Below, one piece after another: positions 43,385 through 52,095 of a stretch of 58,514 nt of DNA. The notes beneath the pieces are model-generated. The model saw nothing but the letters and a program-made list of their open reading frames with translations, searched no databases and was not told where the DNA came from. Where the stretch lies: NCBI GenBank assembly GCA_023388555.1, contig JAEWGA010000007.1, positions 1 through 58,514 on the forward strand. The letters run 5' to 3'. This stretch comes from Bacteroidota bacterium. Lineage in GTDB: Bacteria; Bacteroidota; Bacteroidia; Bacteroidales; Porphyromonadaceae. The position numbers and the translations under genes are program-made. How positions within the stretch are numbered: position 1 is the stretch's first letter; each line of letters begins with the position of its first letter.

Positions 43385-44200
43385 TTATTTTGCAACTATC
43401 TTATACCCTATCATAGAACTCATTTTGTAGCATAGGCTGGTTATCCGCCCTAAAATCTGCCCGAAAAAAAAGCCCCAGCGCGAACGGAAAAACTTCATGT
43501 AATTAGCCTGTTCAATAAGCTGCAATTGGGGTACCCATTGCTCTGGCAAATGGGCATCGCTCAAACCAAAACGTATTTGTGCCTCATGCTTACGAAGGGA
43601 GTCGGGCTTCACACCAAAACGGGTCATAAAGGTACCACAAACATCAAACCACACCTCTCCCCCTTCAAACCTACTTGCCAGCCGATGCAAGAAATCCCTG
43701 ACCTGTTTTTCATAGAAGTACATTAGTACGCCTTCTACAATAAAAATAAACTGAGCATCGGGATGCTTACAACGTAGTTCATCCATCCAGTCCGTATCCA
43801 GTAAAGAGGCGGCAATGTAAACATTACCAGGCTCCTCAGGTATCAGTTCTCGGCGCAGGGCAATAACTTCTGGTAAATCCATATCGTAAAAAAGCGCCTT
43901 TTTGTTACCTACACGTTGGAAACGGGTATCCAAACCACACCCCACATTCACCACCACGGGCGAAGGGTGTGAGTCAATAAACTTACGCACAGCATTATCA
44001 AAGTACCACCCTCTCACCACGCATCCCACTTCGCTTAGCTTAGCCTTATCGAATTGGGTATAGTCGTATTCCAAACTATCTGCCAAGCGTTCCGCAGTTT
44101 TATCATTCAAAATAGGGTTTTCTCGTCGGCTTTCTTTAGCCCTCATATATAGCGGAATAAGCAACGTTTCCGCCACAACGCTTTTAAACTCGTGTTTCAT
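43385..44200 (-). CDS. Class I SAM methyltransferase, leucine carboxyl methyltransferase family
   Basis: The 271-residue enzyme (start ATG 44200; an upstream ATG at 44242 would add 14 residues of poor quality) has the SAM-binding loop VVVNVGCGLDTRF and the following FYDMDLPEV acidic end, plus IVEGVLMYF typical of the TcmP/LCMT group. Members methylate carboxyl or hydroxyl groups of small molecules or proteins; the substrate is unknown. It is monocistronic and convergent with the Bat region. Confidence 0.88.
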   Translation of the reverse strand: MKHEFKSVVAETLLIPLYMRAKESRRENPILNDKTAERLADSLEYDYTQFDKAKLSEVGCVVRGWYFDNAVRKFIDSHPSPVVVNVGCGLDTRFQRVGNKKALFYDMDLPEVIALRRELIPEEPGNVYIAASLLDTDWMDELRCKHPDAQFIFIVEGVLMYFYEKQVRDFLHRLASRFEGGEVWFDVCGTFMTRFGVKPDSLRKHEAQIRFGLSDAHLPEQWVPQLQLIEQANYMKFFRSRWGFFFGQILGRITSLCYKMSSMIGYKIVAK

Positions 44201-44242
44201 TTTAAGTCTTTTGTTTAGAGATTGACACTTCACTACGCTCAC

Positions 44243-44553
44243 AACAAGCGTATTGGAATACTATTGTAAATTGATACTTTGCAACTGCCGGAGGTGCATT
44301 ATTTCTTCACCTTCTGGGGTTGCCTTCATACCAATCTTCCTACCACGTAAAGGTATAAGGAGTTGGATATGTTGGTCAATACCCATTTAAGGGTATTTTT
44401 CGGGTGTTATAGCAAGAGGTATTTTTTCTCTTTTCGCCTATGAATAATGCACATTTGCACATTGAAACCTTATGTCATTAAACCAAAAGCACAAATCAGC
44501 GTCAAATAAAAGTTATTATCCTCATTAGTGCTTTTCTTTACTCTTAACCATAT
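44243..44553. other. Divergent intergenic region
   Basis: About 310 bp between the methyltransferase and the outer-membrane barrel. It contains a short hairpin (ATACCC with GGGTAT, 44379-44396) followed by a T-run on the plus strand, possibly a weak terminator or attenuator. No clear TAnnTTTG box was found for either gene. Nothing else stands out. Confidence 0.4.
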
Positions 44554-47337
44554 ATGCTTACAACTACCCCTCTTCCACACTTGTTAAGCAATAACAAAAC
44601 CATAATACGCTTAGTCCTAATCATACTATTCTTAGGGCTATCCGCTTACCAAGGAATAGCGCAAGGCAACTACCAAATAACTGGAAAGGTTTACGACACT
44701 GGAGTGTCGCAATGGGCCGAAGCTGCTGGTGTACGGCTACTTACCGCCAAGGACTCCACTTTGGTTAAAGGAGTCACCACAAATGCCAAAGGAGAGTTTG
44801 CGCTATCGGGACTTAAACGAGGGCAGTATAACCTTATTGTCACCTTTGTGGGCTACGAACCCTACAAAAAAGTTATTACACTCAACGAGCAAAAAAAAGT
44901 AAACGTAGGCACAATACGCATAAAACCCAATGCCACAGCACTGGCAGCCGTAGAGGTTACAGCACAAGCACGCCCTATTATCATAAAGCAGGACACTGTT
45001 GAGTTTAATGCTGGCTCTTTCAAGGTACAAGAAGGTGCTAAAGTAGAAGAACTATTGCGCCAGCTCCCTGGAGTAGAGGTAGATGCCGATGGGAACATTA
45101 CCTACAATGGGGAGACTATTGAAAAAATAGAAATGGACGGAAGAGACTTTTTCGCCTCGGACCCTACTATGGCAACACGGAATTTACCCTCGTTAATGGT
45201 GGATAAAGTCCAAGTTGTGGATAAAAAGTCGGACGAAACCCGCCTAACGGGTATGGACGACGGCACGCGCACAAAAATCCTAAATCTTAAAATAAAGCCC
45301 GAAATGAAAAAAGGGGGCTTCCTAAACCTTAATAGCGGGTACGGCACCTTGAACAGGTATAACCTGGACTTTATGGGAGTGTACTTCCACAAGGACCATA
45401 GACTTACCGCAACAGGGCGGCTCGATAATATTTCGGGCATCCGAAGAAATAACGGAAATAGGATAACCCGAAACCTGGGACTAAACTACGACACCGCTGT
45501 TAAGGATAAACTACAACTAACTGTGGAAGGAAACTACAACGGTAATACGGACCACCGTAATGGGAAAAGAAAAGTAGAAAGCTTGTTAGGAGACAATAAA
45601 TCCAACATCAACAACAACACCTATAACGACACATCCAAACAGGACGACATATCCTTTAACTCCCGAATACAATGGACACCCGATACACTTACATCCATTT
45701 ACATTACCCCCGACTTCTCCTTTAGTAAAGGCTCCTCATTATCCCAAAGCCACTTCATAACAACCAACGAATTAGGCGACACCATTAACAGCGGAAACTC
45801 AAGCAGCAGCACCAATAACTCCACAATATCCGGGAATATATCTGTGGATGCACGCCGGCGCCTTAATTCCCAAGGACGGCAAATATATTTAGGACTACGA
45901 GGAACTTTTAACCAAGAAAAATCTTTAGGCTACAACAACTCCCAAACACTAATAAGCAATATAGGATTGGCTACCCCCGAGAATATAAACCAACAACGCA
46001 TTGGCAATAACAATGCTAAAAACTTCTCCCTTAATGCCTCTTATACCGAGCCACTCTCAAAAAATTGGTTCCTGCAACTAAATTATAGGCTATCCATGCA
46101 GTCCCGTAACAATGACCAGCAAGCATACGACGCCGATAATAAAGGAGAATACACCATTCTTAGCACCGATTACTCCAAAGGATCTGTTAACCAAAACAGG
46201 ACTCAACGCATTGGCATCCAAGCCAAATATACAACACCTAAGCACCAAATGTACGTAGGCTTCGATGCTATTCCCACCTACACCCACACCCAATCCACTA
46301 TAGCCAACGAAACCGTTTACGACCGCGAACGCTCTGTTTGGAACTACGCCCCCTCGGTACGCTTCTTTTCGCGCCCTACCGACAGCTTATTCATTAACGT
46401 TCGTTACCGCGGAAACACCTCTCAGCCCTCCCTACAACAGCTCAATCCAGCACTATACATACAGTCGCCCCTACACACCACGCAAGGTAACCCAGACCTT
46501 TTGCCAGCATTCTCTCATAACCTAAACTTCGATGTAAACATTGGGAAACCATCATTGCGCACAAACATAGGCTTACGTGGGAATATCAGGTACACAAACA
46601 ACGCTGTAGTGGAAAAACGCAGCATCAACAACCTTACAGGCAAAACACATACCACCTACGAAAACGTTAGCGGCCTCCTCGATGGAGATATTGGCATTAT
46701 GGGAAACACAGGTATAGGAAATACCCCTCTAAACCTCTTCTTTTTATCCCAGATAGGCTATAACATCTCCAAAGCATTCATTAACGAAAACCTAAACACC
46801 TCCTACTCCTTAACTCCTATGATAGCCCCTACACTTTCTTGGAATGCCTCTAACCTCACCGTTTCCTTAGGAGGTCACATAGCTTGGGGAAAAGTGCGCA
46901 ACAGCATTGCAGAAAACCTAAACCGGAATACCTTGGACTACTCGGTACGGAACTATGTAAACCTAAACCTGCCATGGAATATATACCTAAGCTCTAACTT
47001 GGACTTCTCGAGCCGAAAAGGCTACGGCACAGACGCCGACAAAAATTATACCCTATGGGATACCACCATTGGTAAAAGCTTTGGAACAGACCGGAGCATC
47101 TCCTTAGAACTATCCGTATACGACATCCTGGGACAACGCTCTGCCTACCGCAGAAACATTACAGCCTCCACAATAACCGACACACAAATAAACAACATAA
47201 CAACCTACGCCCTACTAACCCTGCGGGTAAATCTTAACAAATTTGGAGATAGCACTCCCCCCAAAAAACAACGCTGGGAGCCTAATAGACGTCGTGGCCC
47301 TATGGGGGGCGGAATGCCACCACGACGTATTCGGTAA
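44554..47337 (+). CDS. TonB-type outer-membrane beta-barrel protein
   Basis: The 927 residues have a signal peptide (YQGIAQ boundary), a carboxypeptidase-regulatory-like domain (about 40-120, NYQITGKVYDTGV and LKRGQYNLIVTFVGYEPY), a plug region (EELLRQLPGVEVDADGNI) and a large beta-barrel of the OMP_b-brl_3 type. The C-terminus is unusual: the last barrel strand is followed by a basic, proline- and glycine-rich tail ending RRGPMGGGMPPRRIR instead of an aromatic residue. The ligand is unknown. It is monocistronic. Confidence 0.9.
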   Translation: MLTTTPLPHLLSNNKTIIRLVLIILFLGLSAYQGIAQGNYQITGKVYDTGVSQWAEAAGVRLLTAKDSTLVKGVTTNAKGEFALSGLKRGQYNLIVTFVGYEPYKKVITLNEQKKVNVGTIRIKPNATALAAVEVTAQARPIIIKQDTVEFNAGSFKVQEGAKVEELLRQLPGVEVDADGNITYNGETIEKIEMDGRDFFASDPTMATRNLPSLMVDKVQVVDKKSDETRLTGMDDGTRTKILNLKIKPEMKKGGFLNLNSGYGTLNRYNLDFMGVYFHKDHRLTATGRLDNISGIRRNNGNRITRNLGLNYDTAVKDKLQLTVEGNYNGNTDHRNGKRKVESLLGDNKSNINNNTYNDTSKQDDISFNSRIQWTPDTLTSIYITPDFSFSKGSSLSQSHFITTNELGDTINSGNSSSSTNNSTISGNISVDARRRLNSQGRQIYLGLRGTFNQEKSLGYNNSQTLISNIGLATPENINQQRIGNNNAKNFSLNASYTEPLSKNWFLQLNYRLSMQSRNNDQQAYDADNKGEYTILSTDYSKGSVNQNRTQRIGIQAKYTTPKHQMYVGFDAIPTYTHTQSTIANETVYDRERSVWNYAPSVRFFSRPTDSLFINVRYRGNTSQPSLQQLNPALYIQSPLHTTQGNPDLLPAFSHNLNFDVNIGKPSLRTNIGLRGNIRYTNNAVVEKRSINNLTGKTHTTYENVSGLLDGDIGIMGNTGIGNTPLNLFFLSQIGYNISKAFINENLNTSYSLTPMIAPTLSWNASNLTVSLGGHIAWGKVRNSIAENLNRNTLDYSVRNYVNLNLPWNIYLSSNLDFSSRKGYGTDADKNYTLWDTTIGKSFGTDRSISLELSVYDILGQRSAYRRNITASTITDTQINNITTYALLTLRVNLNKFGDSTPPKKQRWEPNRRRGPMGGGMPPRRIR

Positions 47338-47487
47338 TAACAAATATGGCATCTGTCTTCGCCCCTCCCCTTAAAGCCTAACAATGGCGGGCATAACGCT
47401 AACGTAAAAGTTGTACCTTTGTACAGTCCTATTGGTTTCACCCCAAAATATTAAAATACAAAGACCTCAACAGTATTAATAGCAACT

Positions 47488-47838
47488 ATGCTTATAAACA
47501 TACTCAAATCCAAAATACATAGGGCTACGGTTACCCAGGCGGACCTAAACTATATAGGTAGCATAACGATAGATGAAGACCTTATGGAGGCCGCAAATAT
47601 AGTAACTGGCGAAAAAGTACACATCGTTAACAACAACAATGGCGAACGAATAGAAACATACGTAATACCGGGTAGGCGAGGCAGTGGAACAATATGCCTT
47701 AATGGAGCCGCTGCCCGTAAGTTTCAGGTTGGGGACACCATTATAATCATGGCTTATACTTGGATAGAACAAACCGAAGCCAACACTTTTTCTCCAGCTG
47801 TTATCTTCCCCACACCCCAAAACAACACTCTAAAATAA
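47488..47838 (+). CDS. panD: Aspartate 1-decarboxylase
   Basis: It makes beta-alanine for pantothenate and coenzyme A. The 116-residue proenzyme self-cleaves between Gly24 and Ser25 (YIGSITID), leaving a pyruvoyl group on the new N-terminus. Lys9 in ILKSKIHRATVTQ and the NGAAAR segment are the other family hallmarks. The gene has its own strong terminator. No other pantothenate gene lies nearby. Confidence 0.97.
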   Translation: MLINILKSKIHRATVTQADLNYIGSITIDEDLMEAANIVTGEKVHIVNNNNGERIETYVIPGRRGSGTICLNGAAARKFQVGDTIIIMAYTWIEQTEANTFSPAVIFPTPQNNTLK

Positions 47839-47858
47839 CCTACTCCAATAGAAAAACA

Positions 47859-47906
47859 AGAGGAGGCTGCATCGTAAAAGTGAATTACGATGCAGCCTCT
47901 TTTTGT
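47859..47906 (+). terminator. Terminator after panD
   Basis: AGGCTGCATCGTAA pairs perfectly with TTACGATGCAGCCT around a 7-base loop and is followed by CTCTTTTTG. Confidence 0.85.
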
Positions 47907-48299
47907 TTTTACGCCTCCCATAATAAAAACTAAAAAGGCTGCACCCATTTCGAAAATTAGAAACGACCATCCCCCAGTCCAAGTAAAAATGGACAGAAGA
48001 GAGAGCATAAATTTGTCCTTTTGGGGAAGTGGAATGAAATATGGACCGAAAATTGGGATAGCCCTGGAAGAAAAATGAAAGGGCAGAAATGGACGATTTT
48101 TGCACCAAAAATTTAAGGTGAAATTAAAACGAATTTTGGGCGCATTCTGGGATGGCGTTTTTAGGGCAAAATCAGGCGGAAATTTAGGGGTAAAACTGGG
48201 GCGTTTTTTAGTGGATGAATTAGAGTGTTTTAGGGGGAAATTTTGGGGCGGTTTTTGGGGACATTTTGAGGGGCATTTTTGTTGGGGTGAAAAAAATAT

Positions 48300-48462
48300 C
48301 TGCGGAGTCCTTCAAAAAAGAAAGCGCAGTTTGTCGTAACGAAAAGCGCAGTTTGTTGAAAAAGAAAGCGCAGTTATTTTTGCACAACTTTTAACACCCC
48401 TCGCAAAACCGCTCCAATAAAGGGATTGCGAGCGGTCATCAATTTATCCCCCCAAACACCCC
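48300..48462 (-). repeat. Intergenic repeat copy C, 22-bp periodic core, inverted
   Basis: This is the third copy of the unrecognised repeat, on the opposite strand from A and B. Read on the minus strand it has the G-rich lead GGGGTGTTTGGGG, a hairpin (ACCGCTC with GAGCGGT, plus 48408-48414 and 48430-48436) and the conserved GTTAAAAGTTGTG. Four units follow whose conserved octamers lie at 48368-48375, 48346-48353, 48324-48331 and 48302-48309, again exactly 22 bp apart. The fourth unit is GACTCCGC, as in copy B. Confidence 0.85.
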
Positions 48463-48515
48463 TTTTTCGCCCCCATTTTCCCTTCTAAATCGTCCTAAAT
48501 TTTCTCCCAAATTCG

Positions 48516-48609
48516 CCCCATTTTTTGCCGCCAAAATCTATCCATTTTCCACCCAAAACCTACCCCATTTTTCGCCGCCAAAATCCACCCATTTTTCAAT
48601 CCTCTAATC
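48516..48609. repeat. 47-bp imperfect tandem duplication
   Basis: Two adjacent units start at 48516 and 48563 with CCCCATTTTT, followed by a GCCGCCAAAATC segment and a CCCATTTT-like tail. They lie in the C-rich flank of repeat copy C and could be a trace of slippage in that flank. Confidence 0.7.
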
Positions 48610-48928
48610 ATCCCAAATCTTGGTCCAAAATCCGTCCATCTTTCTCCCCGTTTTGGGGTATTCCCCCAATTAAGGGGAATTTGGGGTGGGAATGGAGGCG
48701 AGCGGATTTTGAAGTTTTTTTTAGGGGGGAGAGAAGTTTTTAAAGGCACCTATGTTCCAGCCTGAGGAAGATAATAGCTATTGTTTATTTTCAAAAATGG
48801 CATCCATGTATTGTAAGTAAACCAACAACGGGAAATCCCTATAAAAAAACGCCTAAGTGGGATACATAACTCTGCTCTAAACGCAAGAAAAAAGGACTAC
48901 TTAGGATAAATGCAACCTCTATTTTTTC

Positions 48929-48936
48929 TACCTTTG
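48929..48936 (+). promoter_or_regulatory. -7 box for mltG
   Basis: TACCTTTG, a perfect TAnnTTTG box, lies 64 bp before the mltG ATG. No clear -33 box at the usual spacing. Confidence 0.5.
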
Positions 48937-49000
48937 TAAGGTGTGGCTAAGCTGGGATTATCCAGCCTTTTTCCAGCCCAAAACAACAAGCACATAGTCC

Positions 49001-50032
49001 ATGAAAATTAAGCATTGGTTAATACCTGTCGTTTTACTTTTGTTTTCAACTGGAAGCCTATGTGGCATTATGTGGTGGCGACTTTGTAGGTATCGCCCCT
49101 TTCAGGCATCTGGCAACAACGTTGTGTACCTACATATTTGGCCAAACGCTACATGGCAACAAGTTTCCGATACCCTCATCAAATCCTTTAATACTAATAT
49201 ACCATGGGAGCTAAGTTGGCTATTAAAAAACCGCTCACCAAAGCACCCACCTGTTGGTGCCTACGCAATATCGCCAACAACAACCGTTAGGGCATTGCAC
49301 CTAAAACTCTCCCGAGGGTTACAGGACCCTATTCGCATCACATTTCGTTCGGAACGCTTTCCCTCGTCCTTGTATAACAGGCTGGCGCAACAAATATTAG
49401 CAGACAGTAGTAGCATAGCTACCGCTATGGAGGACAGCCTTTTTTTACAAGCGCAAAAACTAACCCTCCCCTCGTTAGCCTACTACCTTCTGCCCAATAC
49501 ATACGAAGTATACTGGACCGTATCCCCTACCGAGCTTAGGCAACGCTTAAATAAGGCCCGCCTGCAATTCTGGAACGCTACACGCCTTGAACAAGCCCAA
49601 AAGATAGGGCTTAGCCCCGAAGAGGTGATTACCCTTGCCTCTATTGTACAAGAAGAGTCGGCCCAAAAGGATGAGTACCCAACCATTGCGGGCTTATACT
49701 TACACCGCTTGCGTATTGGTATGTTATTACAAGCCGACCCTACGGTAAAGTATGCCGTTGGCGATTTTTCGTTACGCCGCATCCTGAACGTCCATTTATC
49801 CACCCCATCGCCCTACAATACTTATCTACATAAAGGGCTTCCCCCTACTCCGCTAAGAATTCCGTATAGTTATAGCATCGATGGGGTGCTACAGGCTACC
49901 GATGAAGGGTATTTATACATGTGTGCAAAAGAAGACTTCTCTGGGTATCATAATTTTGCTCGCACCTATCGGGAACACCTGCAAAATGCTCGAAAGTATG
50001 TGGCGGAACTTAACAAACGAAACATCAAATAA
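49001..50032 (+). CDS. mltG: Endolytic murein transglycosylase MltG
   Basis: It cleaves nascent glycan strands to set their length in peptidoglycan synthesis. The 343 residues have an N-terminal anchor (about 7-24), a LysM-like region and the catalytic domain. The catalytic Glu218 sits in LASIVQEESAQKDEYPTIAG, with LYLHRLRIGMLLQADPTVKYA after it. Length and order fit the family. It starts a run of three short-gap genes (mltG, Nif3-like, zinc-ribbon). Confidence 0.96.
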   Translation: MKIKHWLIPVVLLLFSTGSLCGIMWWRLCRYRPFQASGNNVVYLHIWPNATWQQVSDTLIKSFNTNIPWELSWLLKNRSPKHPPVGAYAISPTTTVRALHLKLSRGLQDPIRITFRSERFPSSLYNRLAQQILADSSSIATAMEDSLFLQAQKLTLPSLAYYLLPNTYEVYWTVSPTELRQRLNKARLQFWNATRLEQAQKIGLSPEEVITLASIVQEESAQKDEYPTIAGLYLHRLRIGMLLQADPTVKYAVGDFSLRRILNVHLSTPSPYNTYLHKGLPPTPLRIPYSYSIDGVLQATDEGYLYMCAKEDFSGYHNFARTYREHLQNARKYVAELNKRNIK

Positions 50033-50037
50033 TAGAT

Positions 50038-51138
50038 ATGTGTACCATAGGAGATATTATTAGGGATTTAGAGGCCGTTGTACCCAAATCCTTGCAGGAG
50101 TCGTACGACAATTGTGGGTTACAAATAGGCGATCCGCTACAAAAGGTAACGGGAATTTTGTTAGCCATAGATGTAACAGAGAAGGTTATTGCCGAAGCTA
50201 TTAAGAATAAAGCAAACCTTATTATTACACACCACCCCTTACTGTTCAAGGGGCTTAAACGAATTAGCACCAACAGCTATATAGAGCGCTGTGTACAGCT
50301 GGCTATTCGGCATGATATTGCCATATATTCTGCACATACCAATTTGGACAACTGTTACGGTGGGGTCAATTACTTTTTTGCAACAAAATTAGGGCTACAA
50401 AACAGCCGAGTAATAGAGCCGCTACCCCAACAAGTATATAAAGTAGCCACCTATGTGCCCGTAGCTAATGCTCACGACATTCGTAAAGCCTTACTGAGTG
50501 CCAATGCGGGAAGTGCTGGCCATTACCAAGGATGCAGTTTTAGTGTAGCAGGAGAGGGCCGTTTTATACCTACCCAAAACGCCTCTCCCTATGTGGGCGA
50601 AGCAAACCAATGGCATACCGAGCCTGAGGTGATGATTTCGACAATGGCCAATGGCACACAACTGCCTGGGGTTTGCCAAGCAATTCAAGCCGTGCACCCT
50701 TACGAAGAACCTGTTATAGATGTTCACTTAATCAAACAGGAAGATACTCAATATGGAGCTGGGATAATAGGAGATTTACAACAGCCCATGAGCCTAAAAG
50801 AGTTCCTAAATAAGCTCAAGGAAATCCTGCCCATTCAGGTAATATGCCATAGCCAACCGCTAACCGACCAAATACAAAGAGTTGCTTACTGTGGGGGAAG
50901 TGGTGCATTTTTACGCACCAAAGCAGCCCAACTGGGTGCCGATATTTTTATGACCGGAGAGGCAAAATACAACGATTTTTACGACGCAGTGGACGATGTT
51001 ACCCTTTGCACCATAGGGCACTACGAGTCGGAAAAACTTACAGAGGAACTGATATACAACCTATTGTCACGAAAAAAACGTAACTTTGACATCCGTATTT
51101 CACAAGTATGTGATAACCCGATCTCTTATATTTCATGA
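50038..51138 (+). CDS. Nif3-like dinuclear metal-centre protein (YqfO type)
   Basis: This is a hexameric protein with two metal ions per site, related to GTP cyclohydrolase I type 2 annotations; the biochemical role is unsettled. At 366 residues it is the longer YqfO form with a central inserted domain (about 120-230). Metal-ligand segments are LIITHHPLLFKG, YSAHTNLDNC and, C-terminal, GHYESEKL with FMTGEAKYND. It lies 5 bp after mltG and overlaps the zinc-ribbon gene as ATGA. The Nif3 plus zinc-ribbon pair is a common bacterial neighbourhood. Confidence 0.93.
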   Translation: MCTIGDIIRDLEAVVPKSLQESYDNCGLQIGDPLQKVTGILLAIDVTEKVIAEAIKNKANLIITHHPLLFKGLKRISTNSYIERCVQLAIRHDIAIYSAHTNLDNCYGGVNYFFATKLGLQNSRVIEPLPQQVYKVATYVPVANAHDIRKALLSANAGSAGHYQGCSFSVAGEGRFIPTQNASPYVGEANQWHTEPEVMISTMANGTQLPGVCQAIQAVHPYEEPVIDVHLIKQEDTQYGAGIIGDLQQPMSLKEFLNKLKEILPIQVICHSQPLTDQIQRVAYCGGSGAFLRTKAAQLGADIFMTGEAKYNDFYDAVDDVTLCTIGHYESEKLTEELIYNLLSRKKRNFDIRISQVCDNPISYIS

Positions 51139-51911
51139 TCATGGCGAAGAAAAAAGTAGACCCACAAGAACTTTCTGTTGAAGAGCGTCTTAAAGCTCTC
51201 TACCGGTTGCAAACAATTGTTTCCGAAATAGACCGCATACGTACCGTACGTGGTGAACTACCTATAGAGGTGCAAGAGTTAGAAGACGAAATAGAAGGAA
51301 GAAACACACGTAGGCAACGCTTCGAACGCGACATTGAAACCCGAAACCATTACATCAAAGAGCGTAAGCGTATGATAACACAGTCCCAAGAGCTGGTAGA
51401 AAAATATACGCAACAGCTGGACGGTGTGCGCAACAACCGTGAATACGATGCCCTTTCCAAAGAAATTGAGTACCAAAACTTGGAAATTCAGTTCTCGGAA
51501 AAGAAAATAAACGAGGATTTGTACGCTATTAAACGCCTAACCGAAGAGTTGGAAGAGTTAATAGAAGATACCAAAGGGCGTATTCAGGACTTAGAAACCA
51601 AAAAGGGCGAACTGGACGAAATTATCCAGGAAACGCGCGAGGACGAAGAACGGCTACGTGAAGAAGCCAAACAGATAGAGGCCATTATAGAACCGCGCCT
51701 GCTCAATGCCTTTAAGCGTTTGCGCCATGCATCTCGGAACGGGTTGGCAGTTGCCTCCATTGACCGTGATGCCTGCACAGGGTGCTTCAATAAAATTCCG
51801 CCTCAACACCAGTTGGACGTTAAGCTTCATAAAAAAGTGATTGTTTGCGAATATTGCGGTCGTATACTTGTAGACCCCGAAATGGCACAATCGGTAGACG
51901 CTAAGAAGTAA
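51135..51911 (+). CDS. Coiled-coil protein with C-terminal C4 zinc ribbon
   Basis: The 258 residues have a long coiled coil (about 15-195, heavy in E, R, K and L) and a C-terminal zinc ribbon with two Cys pairs (CTGC at about 212 and CEYCG at about 239). The family is the C4-type zinc-ribbon (Cdc48-associated/zf-RING_7) group, possibly nucleic-acid binding. The ATGA overlap with the Nif3-like gene supports this start; another ATG lies two codons downstream. Confidence 0.85.
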   Translation: MIMAKKKVDPQELSVEERLKALYRLQTIVSEIDRIRTVRGELPIEVQELEDEIEGRNTRRQRFERDIETRNHYIKERKRMITQSQELVEKYTQQLDGVRNNREYDALSKEIEYQNLEIQFSEKKINEDLYAIKRLTEELEELIEDTKGRIQDLETKKGELDEIIQETREDEERLREEAKQIEAIIEPRLLNAFKRLRHASRNGLAVASIDRDACTGCFNKIPPQHQLDVKLHKKVIVCEYCGRILVDPEMAQSVDAKK

Positions 51912-51944
51912 CCCTACACCCTTCTTCTTCGGCCAAAACATATA

Positions 51945-52068
51945 TAAACCTATTCTGCAGGGTCTAACAGCTGCATCAGCCGGGAACCTGAGAATAACGC
52001 GAGCTAATACGGCTCACCTTCCCCAAAAAAGTCCTCTGTGTCACTTATGTGGTGTAGAGGACTTTTAT
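51945..52068 (+). ncRNA. Candidate structured RNA ending at a terminator
   Basis: The gap before tilS can fold into nested hairpins. TGCAG (51956-51960) pairs with CTGCA (51971-51975). GGGAA-CC-TGAG (51982-51992) pairs with CTCA-CC-TTCCC (52013-52023) with a symmetric CC/CC internal loop. A possible GCGA tetraloop lies inside. A terminator hairpin follows at once (52027-52066). This is consistent with a short independent RNA or a tilS leader with attenuation. I could not match it to SRP, 6S, TPP, cobalamin or tmRNA consensus elements. Ends are approximate. Confidence 0.4.
52027..52066 (+). terminator. Terminator between the candidate RNA and tilS
   Basis: AAAAGTCCTCT pairs with AGAGGACTTTT around an 18-base region with weaker inner pairing, followed by further T residues. 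It lies 30 bp before the tilS ATG, so tilS must either read through it or have its own start of transcription nearby. Confidence 0.8.
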
Positions 52069-52095
52069 TTTTTATTCCGTGAAATAGCCTTACCT

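Larger units (their letters stand above)
47907..49000. other. Gene-free block containing repeat copy C
   Basis: This is the longest gene-free stretch in the window. G-rich plus-strand sequence (about 48110-48300) is followed by the inverted repeat core C, then C-rich sequence with a 47-bp imperfect tandem duplication (48516-48609). The last 250 bp are of ordinary composition and end at the mltG promoter. No gene was found. Confidence 0.65.

Noticed and set aside
51945..52068. TPP riboswitch, suggested by GAACCTGA
   Set aside because: The order of conserved blocks (CTGAGA, ACCC, GAACCTGAT, GGATAAT) is not present and tilS is not a thiamin gene.
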